From Candidatus Bathyarchaeota archaeon (GTDB taxonomy: Archaea > Thermoproteota > Bathyarchaeia > RBG-16-48-13 > GCA-020355125): a stretch of DNA of 17,079 nt. Below the pieces are notes generated by a model that searched no databases, was not told the DNA's origin, and saw only the letters and a list, made by a program, of their open reading frames with translations. Positions 6,949 through 14,695 of this stretch are shown piece by piece. Location of the stretch: NCBI GenBank assembly GCA_026014905.1, contig JAOZHK010000046.1, positions 1-17,079 of the forward strand, read 5' to 3'. The translations under genes were made by a program, and so were the position numbers. Within the stretch, counting starts at the first letter, position 1; each line of letters starts with the position of its first letter.

Positions 6949-7725
6949 TTGGTAGGTTTACCTCCGCCCCCACCATTTTCCAAAACTATTGAACGCCTTA
7001 ATTTCTCTTTCACAAATAAATGGGGGACTCATGCAACTACTTTCTATTATTCCACGACAACTACAAAGCCAACCCCATTAGTGCTTATCGCTCATGGGTT
7101 AGGTGCGAGCAAAGATTATCATCGATGGATGGTTAATGTCTTAACGCAGCAACACTACGTGGTCCTTGCTTACACGCTACATGGCAACACGATTCAGCAG
7201 CTCTTCAATATCTTTAAAGGCGCGATTTCGAGTGGAAAAGCTTCATTTGATGCGTTTGCAGACGCCATCCCTGATAGTATCTCTGAACTCTCGCGTTTCT
7301 ATAAATATGAACACCTCATTGACTTTAACAGAATCGGTGTTATCGGGCACTCGAGTGGTGCAGCAGGGTTACTGCTAATCAGTGCACAAACAAATCCAAT
7401 AATTCGATGTGGCGTTGCATTAGCCCCCCCAGCCTACCCTCAGACCTCCCTTCCTTCTAAAATCAATCTTCCGATACAGATTCAAATTGGAACTCTTGAC
7501 AGATTATGCCCCGTTACTGCAGTGAAAACTTATTTTCAGCAGCTTGAGGCGCCAATTAAAGAGTTTATTGTAATCAAAGGCGGGAATCACGTTCAATACA
7601 TGGATCATGAGATGGCGGAAGTACCCGTCAGATTAGGAATCGACAATCCCCCAGCAATCGGTACTGATTCACTACATCAACAATCGAAAACTGGATTCAT
7701 CCGATGGCTAAACCAACATCTGTAA
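6949..7725 (+). CDS. alpha/beta hydrolase, chlorophyllase/dienelactone-hydrolase-like
   Basis: A 258-residue alpha/beta hydrolase. The oxyanion segment is LIAHGLGAS (about 46-54). The nucleophile elbow is GHSSG with Ser135, the acid is Asp184 in IGTLDRLCP, and the histidine is His214 in KGGNHVQYMD. The organisation resembles the chlorophyllase, dienelactone hydrolase and cutinase-like group that hydrolyses ester bonds; the substrate is not readable. No signal peptide is present, so it is probably cytoplasmic. The only start close to the domain is TTG 6949, because an in-frame TAG lies 9 nt upstream and the next ATG falls inside the domain. The N-terminal run of prolines (PPPPP) is odd. A CG-containing hairpin (GCACG with CGTGC) lies about 15 nt after the stop. 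Confidence 0.85.
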   Translation: MVGLPPPPPFSKTIERLNFSFTNKWGTHATTFYYSTTTTKPTPLVLIAHGLGASKDYHRWMVNVLTQQHYVVLAYTLHGNTIQQLFNIFKGAISSGKASFDAFADAIPDSISELSRFYKYEHLIDFNRIGVIGHSSGAAGLLLISAQTNPIIRCGVALAPPAYPQTSLPSKINLPIQIQIGTLDRLCPVTAVKTYFQQLEAPIKEFIVIKGGNHVQYMDHEMAEVPVRLGIDNPPAIGTDSLHQQSKTGFIRWLNQHL

Positions 7726-7740
7726 AAGCCTCGCGGAAGC

Positions 7741-7758
7741 GCACGCGTAGTTCGTGCC
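7741..7758 (+). terminator. possible hairpin after the hydrolase gene
   Basis: GCACG (7741-7745) and CGTGC (7753-7757) can pair with a 7-nt loop, directly after a GCGC run and about 15 nt past the TAA of the hydrolase gene. A short T-containing stretch follows. The stem is only 5 bp, so it may be a weak terminator or chance. Confidence 0.25.
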
Positions 7759-7865
7759 TTTCAGAAGGATATTGCTTACCGCGCATGCATTAATACGAAT
7801 ACTAAATAGAAAGTGGCTTCTATAGCTTGTTCAATTCTGACATAGAAGTGGATGGCGCAATTATA

Positions 7866-9176
7866 ATGAATGATCCGGTGAGAATCGGCGTTATTGGCGC
7901 AGGTGTCTTTGGTACGATGATGATCATCCAATTATCGAGAATGCAAGGGCTGAAACCTGCAATAATAGCTGATAAAAAAATAGAATATGCCACTCAAGCA
8001 CTTGAACACGCCCAAACTCGTAAGAATGAGATTATTGAAGTCAATACTGCTTCACGAGCTAATACAGCGATGGATGAACAGAAAATTGTTGTAACCCAAG
8101 ATGCTAACGTCCTTGTTCAGAGTGATATTGATATTGTTGTTGAAGCGACAGGAAACGCAGAAGTCGGAGCCCAATACGCCTATCAAACATTAATGAACAA
8201 AAAACATCTGGTACTCGTGAATGTTGAAACAGATGCGTTGATTGGACCAATTCTACAGAGGTTGGCAGATAATTCAGATCTTCATTATAGCCTCGCATAT
8301 GGTGACCAACCGGCATTGATTAACGAGTTATGTGATTGGGCGAAAACTCTAGATCTTGAGATCATAGCGGCTGGAAAAGGGACAAGATATAAACCAGCTT
8401 TTCGCCGAAACACGCCCGATGATGCATTACATATGTACGGCTTTGATCACGCCATGATTCAAAAAATGCATCCCAATTCAAAAATGTATAACTCCTTCAT
8501 TGATGGCACCAAATCGGCGGTCGAAATGGTTTCCGTCTCAAATATGACAAGTCTGAAGCCTGACATTCGCGGTATGCACTTTCCAACCGCGCGAATAAAT
8601 GAGATTCCTGATAAGCTCTGTCTCCAAAAAGATGGAGGAATTTTACGACATGAACACGTTGTCGAAGTGGTGAGTTCGCTTACCCCAGAGGGTACTGAAA
8701 TTCACCCCAATCTCAGACATGGCGTTTATCTCGTTTTTCGATCAACGAACAAACACATTCAACAGTTAGCAGGCATGTATTGCGATCGAAAAAACGCTGA
8801 CAACGCCTTCGTGTATCGTCCATATCATTTCACCGGTATCGAAGCCCCAATCAGCGTAGCGAAAATCGCATTCGAAAATACTTGTACAGGCTTTCCGCTT
8901 GGATGGTATTCTGATGTAATAACTGCCGCGAAAAAAGATCTTGCACCGGGTGAGCTCCTAGATGGTGGCGGTGGATTTACTGTCTATGGCCTAGCAGAGG
9001 ATGCCTGTGTATCAAGAAAGACACATTTTCTACCGATAGGATTAGCAAATGGCGTGCGAGTGAAGCATCCAATCGCAGCCGATGAAATACTGACTTATGA
9101 CGATGTTGAATTCAATGAAGCTTCATTTAGTCTTCAACTACGACGAAAACAGGAATCAACCATTCAACCAATGTAG
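7866..9176 (+). CDS. NAD(P)-dependent oxidoreductase with C-terminal SAF domain (homoserine-dehydrogenase-like)
   Basis: A 436-residue protein from ATG 7866. The N-terminus is a Rossmann fold (RIGVIGAGVFGTMM, residues 6-19), with VEATGN (92-97) as in homoserine dehydrogenases. The middle has AAGKGTRYKP (168-177). The last about 45 residues (GLANGVRVKHPIAADEILTY) form an SAF-type module like those in AFP and flagellar FlgA proteins. This arrangement is known as an SAF-containing oxidoreductase family, often annotated as homoserine dehydrogenase or FlgA and linked to sugar-acid catabolism. TTG 7827 would add 13 unrelated residues. It converges on a cupin and aldolase pair, so a role in oxidising or reducing a hydroxy-acid intermediate is inferred. 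The exact substrate is unknown. Confidence 0.8.
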   Translation: MNDPVRIGVIGAGVFGTMMIIQLSRMQGLKPAIIADKKIEYATQALEHAQTRKNEIIEVNTASRANTAMDEQKIVVTQDANVLVQSDIDIVVEATGNAEVGAQYAYQTLMNKKHLVLVNVETDALIGPILQRLADNSDLHYSLAYGDQPALINELCDWAKTLDLEIIAAGKGTRYKPAFRRNTPDDALHMYGFDHAMIQKMHPNSKMYNSFIDGTKSAVEMVSVSNMTSLKPDIRGMHFPTARINEIPDKLCLQKDGGILRHEHVVEVVSSLTPEGTEIHPNLRHGVYLVFRSTNKHIQQLAGMYCDRKNADNAFVYRPYHFTGIEAPISVAKIAFENTCTGFPLGWYSDVITAAKKDLAPGELLDGGGGFTVYGLAEDACVSRKTHFLPIGLANGVRVKHPIAADEILTYDDVEFNEASFSLQLRRKQESTIQPM

Positions 9177-9232
9177 GATACACTGTAAACGGATTGTTCA
9201 CATTAACGAAAAATAATTTGCAGGATCAGAAA

Positions 9233-9586
9233 TCACATCGCTTGTGCATACATGAACACGATATCGACAAATCCCCCTGAAGCATACCGAAAAACGTGCC
9301 ACTCTCCTTCGGGGACATGAAGGATCATGCCCGACGTGAGAGCTACTTTTGTATCCAGATTGTCTTTCTGTGTACCGTATTCAACCCAGCCATCTTTAGC
9401 ATCTGTCACATAGATCGCCTCTTCCGCATGTTGGTGTGGTTCCATGGGCCCTGCTTCAGCCGAATAGTGTGCAAATCCCACGGTCATGATCTGACTGCAA
9501 GACAAAGATTTGTTACCGATGGCGCGCTGAATTGCTCGCCCCGGTAAGATATTTTTTTCGAGTTCATCTCGTGAAAAACACTTCAT
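9233..9586 (-). CDS. small cupin-domain protein
   Basis: A complete 117-residue single cupin. The first metal motif is EPHQHAEEAIYV, giving His51, His53 and Glu56. The second is PEGEWHVFRY with His97. The usual terminal Asn of motif 2 is Tyr, a tolerated variation. Such small cupins act as isomerases, decarboxylases, lyases or sugar-acid binding proteins using Mn, Fe or Zn. It lies just downstream of the aldolase on the same strand, 66 bp apart, and faces the stop of the SAF dehydrogenase 56 bp away. It is probably co-transcribed with the aldolase. The ATG has no strong ribosome binding site (AATATTTATG context). Confidence 0.85.
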   Translation of the reverse strand: MKCFSRDELEKNILPGRAIQRAIGNKSLSCSQIMTVGFAHYSAEAGPMEPHQHAEEAIYVTDAKDGWVEYGTQKDNLDTKVALTSGMILHVPEGEWHVFRYASGGFVDIVFMYAQAM

Positions 9587-9652
9587 AAATATTCACACGT
9601 CATCAAGTGAGTCACAATTAACATTAATATATTTTTCATCACGTGGGCTATG

Positions 9653-10537
9653 TTAGATTGTCATTACCCGTTTCGTGTATCCGCGACCGATCTTCGCTAT
9701 CTCTTCGCAATGACCTGCAACGACCCGAACGCCTTCATCAATCTTGACGATAACGTTTTCAGGTGTGCAGCCATCAAGAAACGCTATTCCATTAGCTTTA
9801 CAGGCATTACGTACACGTGTTCGTGCTTCGACTAATCGAGGATCCAATGGTCTTGAACGGTCACGCTTGATACCAAAAGACATGTGCATGTCACCAGGCC
9901 CCCACTCAGCAAAAGCGATGCCCGGGACTGTTAGGGTTTGCTCCACGTTTGAGAGTGCCCGGATAGTCTCGATTTTCACCCCCAGCAATAGCTCTCCATT
10001 AGGATTCAGTGGCCAGGGATCAGCTTTCTCCACATACTCTTCTGCTGTGACGCCCCATACTGGGGCAGCTGTTGCTTGTGAGCCTGTACCACGTGTACCT
10101 CGCTCAACCCCATAACCGACCCCCTGCATATTGATGGGAAAGCGACAAGATTCAACAAATGCTCGAACAGCATCAGGGGTTTCCGCCGTACAGAGAATTA
10201 TTCCATGTGCCCCACGTGCGAGAATTTGACGAAATTGCCATGCATTAAATCGAATGATTGCCTCAGAGGTTCCTTCAACAGGTGCCTCAACAATAATTGG
10301 TGGAGTGCGGTGACCACTATTGGTTGGTCCACCATCGATGAGTCCCTGCATATATTCATCGAGCCCGACCATGTTAAATGAGCCATGTTCCATACCAACA
10401 TTGATGTAATCAGCCCAAGTCTTAGCGTCACTTTTTCCCTGATCATATGTGAGTATATGCCCTGTGTGTGGGCCAACATAATAAATTGGCTGATCCTGTT
10501 CCAGTAATTCAATCGCTCGATTAATTCGCTTAGGCAT
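9653..10537 (-). CDS. HpcH/HpaI family aldolase
   Basis: A 294-residue class II aldolase of the HpcH/HpaI (citrate lyase beta / 2-keto-3-deoxy acid aldolase) superfamily, which cleaves or forms pyruvate-type enolates with a divalent metal. The metal ligands Glu190 (GVKIETIRAL) and Asp216 (WGPGDMHMSFG) and the catalytic His51 (GMEHGSF) are visible. The segment ARGAHGIILCTAETPDAV is the family's conserved loop. The substrate may be a 2-keto-3-deoxy sugar acid or a 4-hydroxy-2-oxo acid. It heads a two-gene minus-strand unit with the cupin and is opposed by the SAF dehydrogenase. Together they form a credible small catabolic module. GAGGT precedes the ATG. Confidence 0.9.
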   Translation of the reverse strand: MPKRINRAIELLEQDQPIYYVGPHTGHILTYDQGKSDAKTWADYINVGMEHGSFNMVGLDEYMQGLIDGGPTNSGHRTPPIIVEAPVEGTSEAIIRFNAWQFRQILARGAHGIILCTAETPDAVRAFVESCRFPINMQGVGYGVERGTRGTGSQATAAPVWGVTAEEYVEKADPWPLNPNGELLLGVKIETIRALSNVEQTLTVPGIAFAEWGPGDMHMSFGIKRDRSRPLDPRLVEARTRVRNACKANGIAFLDGCTPENVIVKIDEGVRVVAGHCEEIAKIGRGYTKRVMTI

Positions 10538-10830
10538 TCAACGCCGACCTCGCTTCAAGTTCATGGAATTCGTTTTCAATAGAGAAGATGACTCACGATC
10601 GAGGTTACTAGTAATTCCGGATGATTGCATAGTATTCACCAGAACATGACTCAAGTTCATCAGTAAGTAGGAAGTCTCATTGCTTGGACTCAATGATTTG
10701 CACACCTAGCATCGTTTTATTGAACTCGTGTATTTAAGCGCATTCGCCCACGCGCGCGCACGTTTCAGTTAATAGTAACGAAGTCTATATTTTCAATTGT
10801 TATAAGCTACCTAAAAGGAGTCAAAATCAG
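10538..10830. other. intergenic region between divergent aldolase and HD genes
   Basis: A 293-bp region. It contains the inverted repeat TCATTG/CAATGA (10677-10696, 8-nt loop), the direct repeat TCAAGTTCAT (about 10555 and 10651), a TATTTAAG near 10730 that may be a TATA box for the plus-strand gene, and a CG tract at 10751-10759. The hairpin may be an operator or a chance palindrome. No gene was seen. Confidence 0.4.
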
Positions 10831-11430
10831 TTGTCCAATGATAATCGGCTTCAACGACAGATGACTTTTATCCTCGAAGTTGACAAACTGAAACAGATTC
10901 TCCGTCAAACTCCAATCACCAATAACTCACGACAAGAAAATTCTGCTGAGCACTCGTGGCATATCACCTTAATGGGGATCCTGCTTATAGAATATGCGGG
11001 GGACCCTCAGATTGACGTTTTACAGATTGTTAAAATGTTGTTGATCCATGACTTAGTGGAAATCGATGCAGGCGATACATTTTGTTATGATGATCAGGCT
11101 CGAGAAGACCAACATCAACGAGAGCTTCAAGCAGCTAAACGTATCTTTAACTTGCTTCCCACGGATCAAGCCGCACAGATGATGGCTCTCTGGGACGAGT
11201 ATGAGACGCGCCAAACTATAAATGCACGATATGCGAATGCACTTGACCGGTTACAGCCATTACTTATCAACTATTTCACGGGTGGAAACGCGTGGCAACG
11301 ACACAACGTGAAACGTCATCAGGTTTTTGCACGAAATAGCTGGATCAAAGAAGGCGCTCCTAAACTCTGGATTTACGTTAAAAAGCTGATCGATGATGCA
11401 GTTCAAAAAGGATTCCTCTCCGACAATTGA
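10831..11430 (+). CDS. HD-domain phosphohydrolase, YfbR/HDDC2-like
   Basis: A 199-residue HD-superfamily protein. The metal-binding set is visible: His41 (AEHSWH), His73-Asp74 (LLIHDLVEID) and Asp139 (ANALDRLQPL), with Glu77 following as in 5'-deoxynucleotidases. YfbR and HDDC2 proteins hydrolyse deoxyribonucleoside 5'-monophosphates to nucleosides. The TTG start at 10831 is decided by AAAAGGAG, which ends 10 nt upstream at 10820. Its stop overlaps the TTG start of the next gene (11427), and a small unknown protein and UbiA follow on the same strand at short spacing, so co-transcription is likely. Substrate preference is inferred from family only. Confidence 0.88.
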   Translation: MSNDNRLQRQMTFILEVDKLKQILRQTPITNNSRQENSAEHSWHITLMGILLIEYAGDPQIDVLQIVKMLLIHDLVEIDAGDTFCYDDQAREDQHQRELQAAKRIFNLLPTDQAAQMMALWDEYETRQTINARYANALDRLQPLLINYFTGGNAWQRHNVKRHQVFARNSWIKEGAPKLWIYVKKLIDDAVQKGFLSDN

Positions 11431-11765
11431 GAGCCGTGATTCACGTGGGCATTTATCACATACAACGCTGGACACAATACAAAGAACTCGTGTTACAGTA
11501 CTCGCCTCCCATCATTTTTTATTCCCGCGACCCCCATCCACTGCGAAAACCACCGTATGGGTTGAAACTCATTTTTTATCACGAATTCGATACGTATATT
11601 TTTCAAGATTATGCAGATGGCGCCATATTATTCAAAACCAAGATACCTCTTAGCGATCAAGGGCCAAGAGAAGTTCCAATCACCCACGAGGCTATTGAAC
11701 ACTTCATTCATGCAGAAGTAGGTAAGCTTAAGGTCTCTCCAATACACGAGTTCTGGAGTCTTTAG
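11427..11765 (+). CDS. small unknown protein, co-directional with HD and UbiA genes
   Basis: A 112-residue protein whose TTG start (11427) overlaps the HD gene stop by four bases. GTG 11436 and GTG 11445 are alternatives, the last giving GIYHIQRWTQYKELVLQYSP. It has an aromatic-rich core (PPYGLKLIFYHEFDTYIFQDYADGAILFK in pieces), no membrane segment, no cysteine cluster and a charged helical tail. I recognise no family. Gene overlap and the 29-bp gap to UbiA suggest it belongs to the HD and UbiA transcription unit. The fold could be a small mixed alpha/beta domain. The start remains uncertain. Confidence 0.6.
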   Translation: MRAVIHVGIYHIQRWTQYKELVLQYSPPIIFYSRDPHPLRKPPYGLKLIFYHEFDTYIFQDYADGAILFKTKIPLSDQGPREVPITHEAIEHFIHAEVGKLKVSPIHEFWSL

Positions 11766-11794
11766 ATAAGACACGCACGTATCATTGATCAACA

Positions 11795-12679
11795 ATGCCA
11801 ACAACATACACTCTTCAGGAACAGATTGTTGCCTTTGCTCAACTAGTACGGATAGAATGCTCATTATTCAGCGCATCAGGTATTTTTATTTCAGGTGTCA
11901 TTTCAAGAGATCTCCAGGGAATGCAAATCGAATATCTTATCTCGTTCTTAATTCTATTCTTCACTGCGATGGCTTCTTTTGCATTAAATGATTATTATGA
12001 TCTAGAAATTGATACCAAAAACAAACGAGTTGATCGCCCTCTCGTCCACAACCGCCTCTCAAAGACTGTCGCGCTCCTCATCACACTGATTTCTCTAGGG
12101 ATTGTAGGTATTCTTTCATTCTTTTTGAACGATCTCGCACAATTGTTAGTTGTTTCGAGTCTTCCGGTCTTTATACTTTACAATATGGGTTGGAAAAAAA
12201 TCCTATTTCTTAAGAACGTGATTATAGCATATGCTTTTGTTGCAACTATTCTATTAGGAGACCTGGTGTCAGATCCTGTACTTGAACCTATCATCCTCTA
12301 TTTTGCTGGTATGGGCTTCATTGTAGGACTTGGGTTTGAAATAATGATTGACATTGCTGACGTAGCTGGGGATACTGCAAACGGTGTACAAACGATCGCA
12401 ACACGTTTTAGTCTTAACACCGCTGCACGAGTGTCCATACTGCTTTATATTTTAATCATGATATTAGATCCTCTTCCTTTTTTTCTTGAGATCGAGCCCC
12501 TATTGCATCGAGATGTCGTTTTTCTAAGTTTAATTAGTTTTCCAGTTATTTCCTATGCTCTAGCATCGTTTTCATTATTTGAGGATCAATCAATTGAGCG
12601 AATTACTAGCTTAAAGCAACAGCTCTTTTTCACCATGCAAGTTGGAAGTCTAGTGTACATTATTGGGATCATGCTTTGA
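11795..12679 (+). CDS. UbiA-family prenyltransferase
   Basis: A 294-residue membrane protein with about eight hydrophobic helices. It carries both UbiA aspartate motifs: NDYYDLEID (Asn65, Asp66, Asp69, Asp73) and EIMIDIADVAGD (Asp186, Asp189, Asp193). These bind the prenyl diphosphate through Mg2+. UbiA enzymes attach isoprenoid chains in quinone, heme or archaeal lipid synthesis. The short second motif followed by NGVQTIATRF resembles digeranylgeranylglyceryl-phosphate synthase and quinone enzymes, but the acceptor cannot be decided. It follows the HD gene and the unknown gene closely. No clear ribosome binding site precedes ATG 11795. A hairpin with a CG loop follows 37-63 nt after the stop. 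Confidence 0.88.
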   Translation: MPTTYTLQEQIVAFAQLVRIECSLFSASGIFISGVISRDLQGMQIEYLISFLILFFTAMASFALNDYYDLEIDTKNKRVDRPLVHNRLSKTVALLITLISLGIVGILSFFLNDLAQLLVVSSLPVFILYNMGWKKILFLKNVIIAYAFVATILLGDLVSDPVLEPIILYFAGMGFIVGLGFEIMIDIADVAGDTANGVQTIATRFSLNTAARVSILLYILIMILDPLPFFLEIEPLLHRDVVFLSLISFPVISYALASFSLFEDQSIERITSLKQQLFFTMQVGSLVYIIGIML

Positions 12680-12715
12680 TTCACTAGTGTGTAAAAGTAC
12701 ATAGTACACTGATTT

Positions 12716-12742
12716 GAGTAAGGATAACGCACGCGCTTACTC
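12716..12742 (+). terminator. hairpin with CG loop after UbiA
   Basis: GAGTAAG (12716-12722) and CTTACTC (12736-12742) pair perfectly over 7 bp, and the loop contains CGCACGCG. It lies 37 nt after the UbiA stop. It could end transcription or protect the 3' end. No U-run follows, so intrinsic termination in the bacterial style is not clear. Confidence 0.35.
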
Positions 12743-12900
12743 CGAGGTTGAGGAGTTACATCAGGCCATCCAACAGTAATCACAGCAGTGAATTTTCAGG
12801 GTTTCTTGAAATACCTATCAATTTAGAATGCATACGTCTGCGCGAACCAGTTAGCTATATCGGTGACCATGTAATTTGTTCAGTAGAAGGAAGATAAATA

Positions 12901-14157
12901 ATGGATATTTCCACATTACGTGTCAATGGAAAAAGGTTACGAGCAGCCCTTGAAGATATGGCAACTATTGGTGCAACACCTGGGGGAGGAGTCCAGCGCT
13001 TAGCGTTATCCAATGAAGACAAGCAGGCACGAGAGCTGTTTGTGCATTGGTTGCAGGATCTCGGATTGGATGTTACAGTAGATGACATGGGAAATATTTT
13101 CGGGAAACGTGATGGAAAGCATGTTGACCTTCAACCTGTTATGACTGGCTCACATCTTGATTCTCAACCAAAAGGCGGACGATTTGATGGTGCCCTTGGA
13201 GTTCTGGGGTCACTCGAGGTATTGAGAACTCTCAATGAGAATGGTATAGATACAATCCGACCTATAATTCTCGTGAACTGGACCAATGAAGAAGGCACTC
13301 GCTTTGCACCGGACATGATGGGTTCTGGAGTATGGACTGGTGCATTGGATAAAGATTGGGTGTATCAGAGAACCGATATTACTGGTATGAAAGTCATCGA
13401 GGAGCTGGAGCGAATTGGGTATCGAGGAGAAACACCAGCGACGAGGTGGCCGATCCATGCGTATTATGAATTTCACATAGAACAAGGCCCAATTCTTGAG
13501 CGAAACAATATGCTTATCGGTGTACCTCGAGGGATTATCTCGCTTCTTTGGTTTGATATCTATCTCGAGGGAGAAGCGAACCAAGTAGGTCCGACACCGA
13601 TGGAAGGGAGACATGATGCATTGTGTGCTGCTGCAGATATGATTCTTAAGGTGAATCAGTTACCTCAGAAGATGGGAGGGAATCTAGTGGCGACAGTTGG
13701 TGCCATCCACAATTATCCCAATTCTCGTAACATCATCTCCGATAAGGTACATTTCACGGTTGACATCCGATCTTGGGATGATGTGCACGCCCTGAATGCA
13801 TGGAATAACTTACAGAGAGAGTTTGAGGTAATCGCTGATCGAAGAGGGTGTCCAATACAGATAGAGGAAACCAGTCACGTTGCGCATGCCCAATTTGATC
13901 AACGATTAGTCAAACAAGTTTCGGATACAGCACAAGAGCTGAAGTATTCCTATCATTCCATGGTCAGTGGGGCGGGTCATGATGCCAGCTATATTAATCA
14001 GATTGCATCAACTGCGATGATCTTTGTCCCAAGCATTGGCGGCAGGAGTCATGTCGAAGTGGAAAATACCAGCTGGACGGATTGTGAAGCCGGGGCCAAC
14101 GTGTTGTTACATTGTATTCTCAAATCAGCAAATGAAACTCCGCGCGCGAGAAAATGA
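12901..14157 (+). CDS. M20-family carbamoylase/amidase (Zn-dependent hydantoinase/carbamoylase type)
   Basis: A 418-residue amidase of the N-carbamoyl-L-amino-acid hydrolase, ureidopropionase and allantoate amidohydrolase family, which hydrolyses N-carbamoyl or related amides. The bimetal site is visible: His85 (TGSHLDSQ), Asp96 (GGRFDGALG), Glu130/Glu131 (WTNEEGTRF), His192 (YEFHIEQGP) and His384 (GGRSHVEVE). GAGHDA (358-361) is also conserved. The dimerisation segment reads GEANQVGPTPM, where many members have HAG, so Gln228 replaces a substrate-binding His; some subfamilies share this. GAAGGAAG precedes the ATG at good spacing. The gene is alone, 221 bp after UbiA. Its last codons contain a CG tract read as TPRARK. 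Substrate unresolved. Confidence 0.9.
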   Translation: MDISTLRVNGKRLRAALEDMATIGATPGGGVQRLALSNEDKQARELFVHWLQDLGLDVTVDDMGNIFGKRDGKHVDLQPVMTGSHLDSQPKGGRFDGALGVLGSLEVLRTLNENGIDTIRPIILVNWTNEEGTRFAPDMMGSGVWTGALDKDWVYQRTDITGMKVIEELERIGYRGETPATRWPIHAYYEFHIEQGPILERNNMLIGVPRGIISLLWFDIYLEGEANQVGPTPMEGRHDALCAAADMILKVNQLPQKMGGNLVATVGAIHNYPNSRNIISDKVHFTVDIRSWDDVHALNAWNNLQREFEVIADRRGCPIQIEETSHVAHAQFDQRLVKQVSDTAQELKYSYHSMVSGAGHDASYINQIASTAMIFVPSIGGRSHVEVENTSWTDCEAGANVLLHCILKSANETPRARK

Positions 14158-14288
14158 TGTCACGCAGGGAGGAGATAGCGCTTACAAAAGCCTCAAGCTT
14201 AAATTTATTCGATCCGCGAGTATAAAACCAAAATGTTGATAGAATTCAATTACTCAAACATTATGCGGTCGAATCTGAAGGTTCACTT
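14158..14288. other. intergenic, nothing recognised
   Basis: The 131 bp between the amidase stop and the interrupted reading frame on minus contain no convincing frame, repeat or promoter. Confidence 0.4.
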
Positions 14289-14645
14289 TTACACACCCCA
14301 ATTTGCGTGGCTCAGCAATCGCTTAATTGACGGGCTGTTTTCCATAACTCTGGTTCTGAAATGAAGATAAAACTGCAAGATAATTAATCCAACCTCGGGC
14401 CCTTCATATCCTGCCATGACAGACCCAATGACCTGATGTTGAAATAGCGCAATGAAAAATAATGTAGACTGAAACTCCATTTTTTTCTGAATATCTTCAA
14501 TAGGGTCATTCTAAGGTATAATCAGATTGCATTGTCGCCATAAATCGATGACAGCTGTTTGATGTTGATTAGAATACAGAGTGATTGATGACATCATTCG
14601 CCTCATCTGATTATGCGCGCGCGTTGCCTGCCAAGATAAATACAT
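14289..14645 (-). pseudogene. unknown gene interrupted by one in-frame TAG
   Basis: The minus strand reads continuously from ATG 14645 to TAA 14289 except for one TAG at 14511-14513. The first part is 44 residues (MYLSWQATRAHNQMRRMMSS and on to LWRQCNLIIP). The second resumes at once as NDPIEDIQKKMEFQS and continues past YEGPEVG to RTRVMENSPSIKRLLSHANW. Both halves lie in the same frame and have amphipathic, coding-like composition. TAG is an ordinary stop elsewhere here (DUF5661, SAF oxidoreductase, EamA genes), so a nonsense mutation is the simplest reading. Two small genes, recoding or chance are alternatives. A 9-nt CG tract (14615-14623) is read as ATRA. No family is recognised. Confidence 0.35.
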
Positions 14646-14656
14646 ATTCTGGTTAT

Positions 14657-14676
14657 GGGAGGAAATATAGATGTAA
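14657..14676 (+). promoter_or_regulatory. minimal start-stop frame with strong Shine-Dalgarno
   Basis: GGGAGG (14657-14662), 8 nt of spacer, then ATG (14671-14673) directly followed by TAA. This is the best ribosome binding site near the transporter gene, yet it serves a one-codon frame. The transporter's own ATG at 14696 has only a poor ribosome binding site and a TGA just before it in frame. It may act as a translational control element or be chance. Confidence 0.3.
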
Positions 14677-14695
14677 TACGTGAGTGCGTAAGTGA

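Noticed and set aside
11393..11653. 86-codon frame overlapping the HD and unknown genes
   Set aside because: Shadow frame; the co-directional 11427-11765 frame has better composition and gene spacing.
14511..14513. TAG as pyrrolysine codon
   Set aside because: TAG ends several intact genes here, and no Pyl machinery is visible in the window; a nonsense change is simpler.
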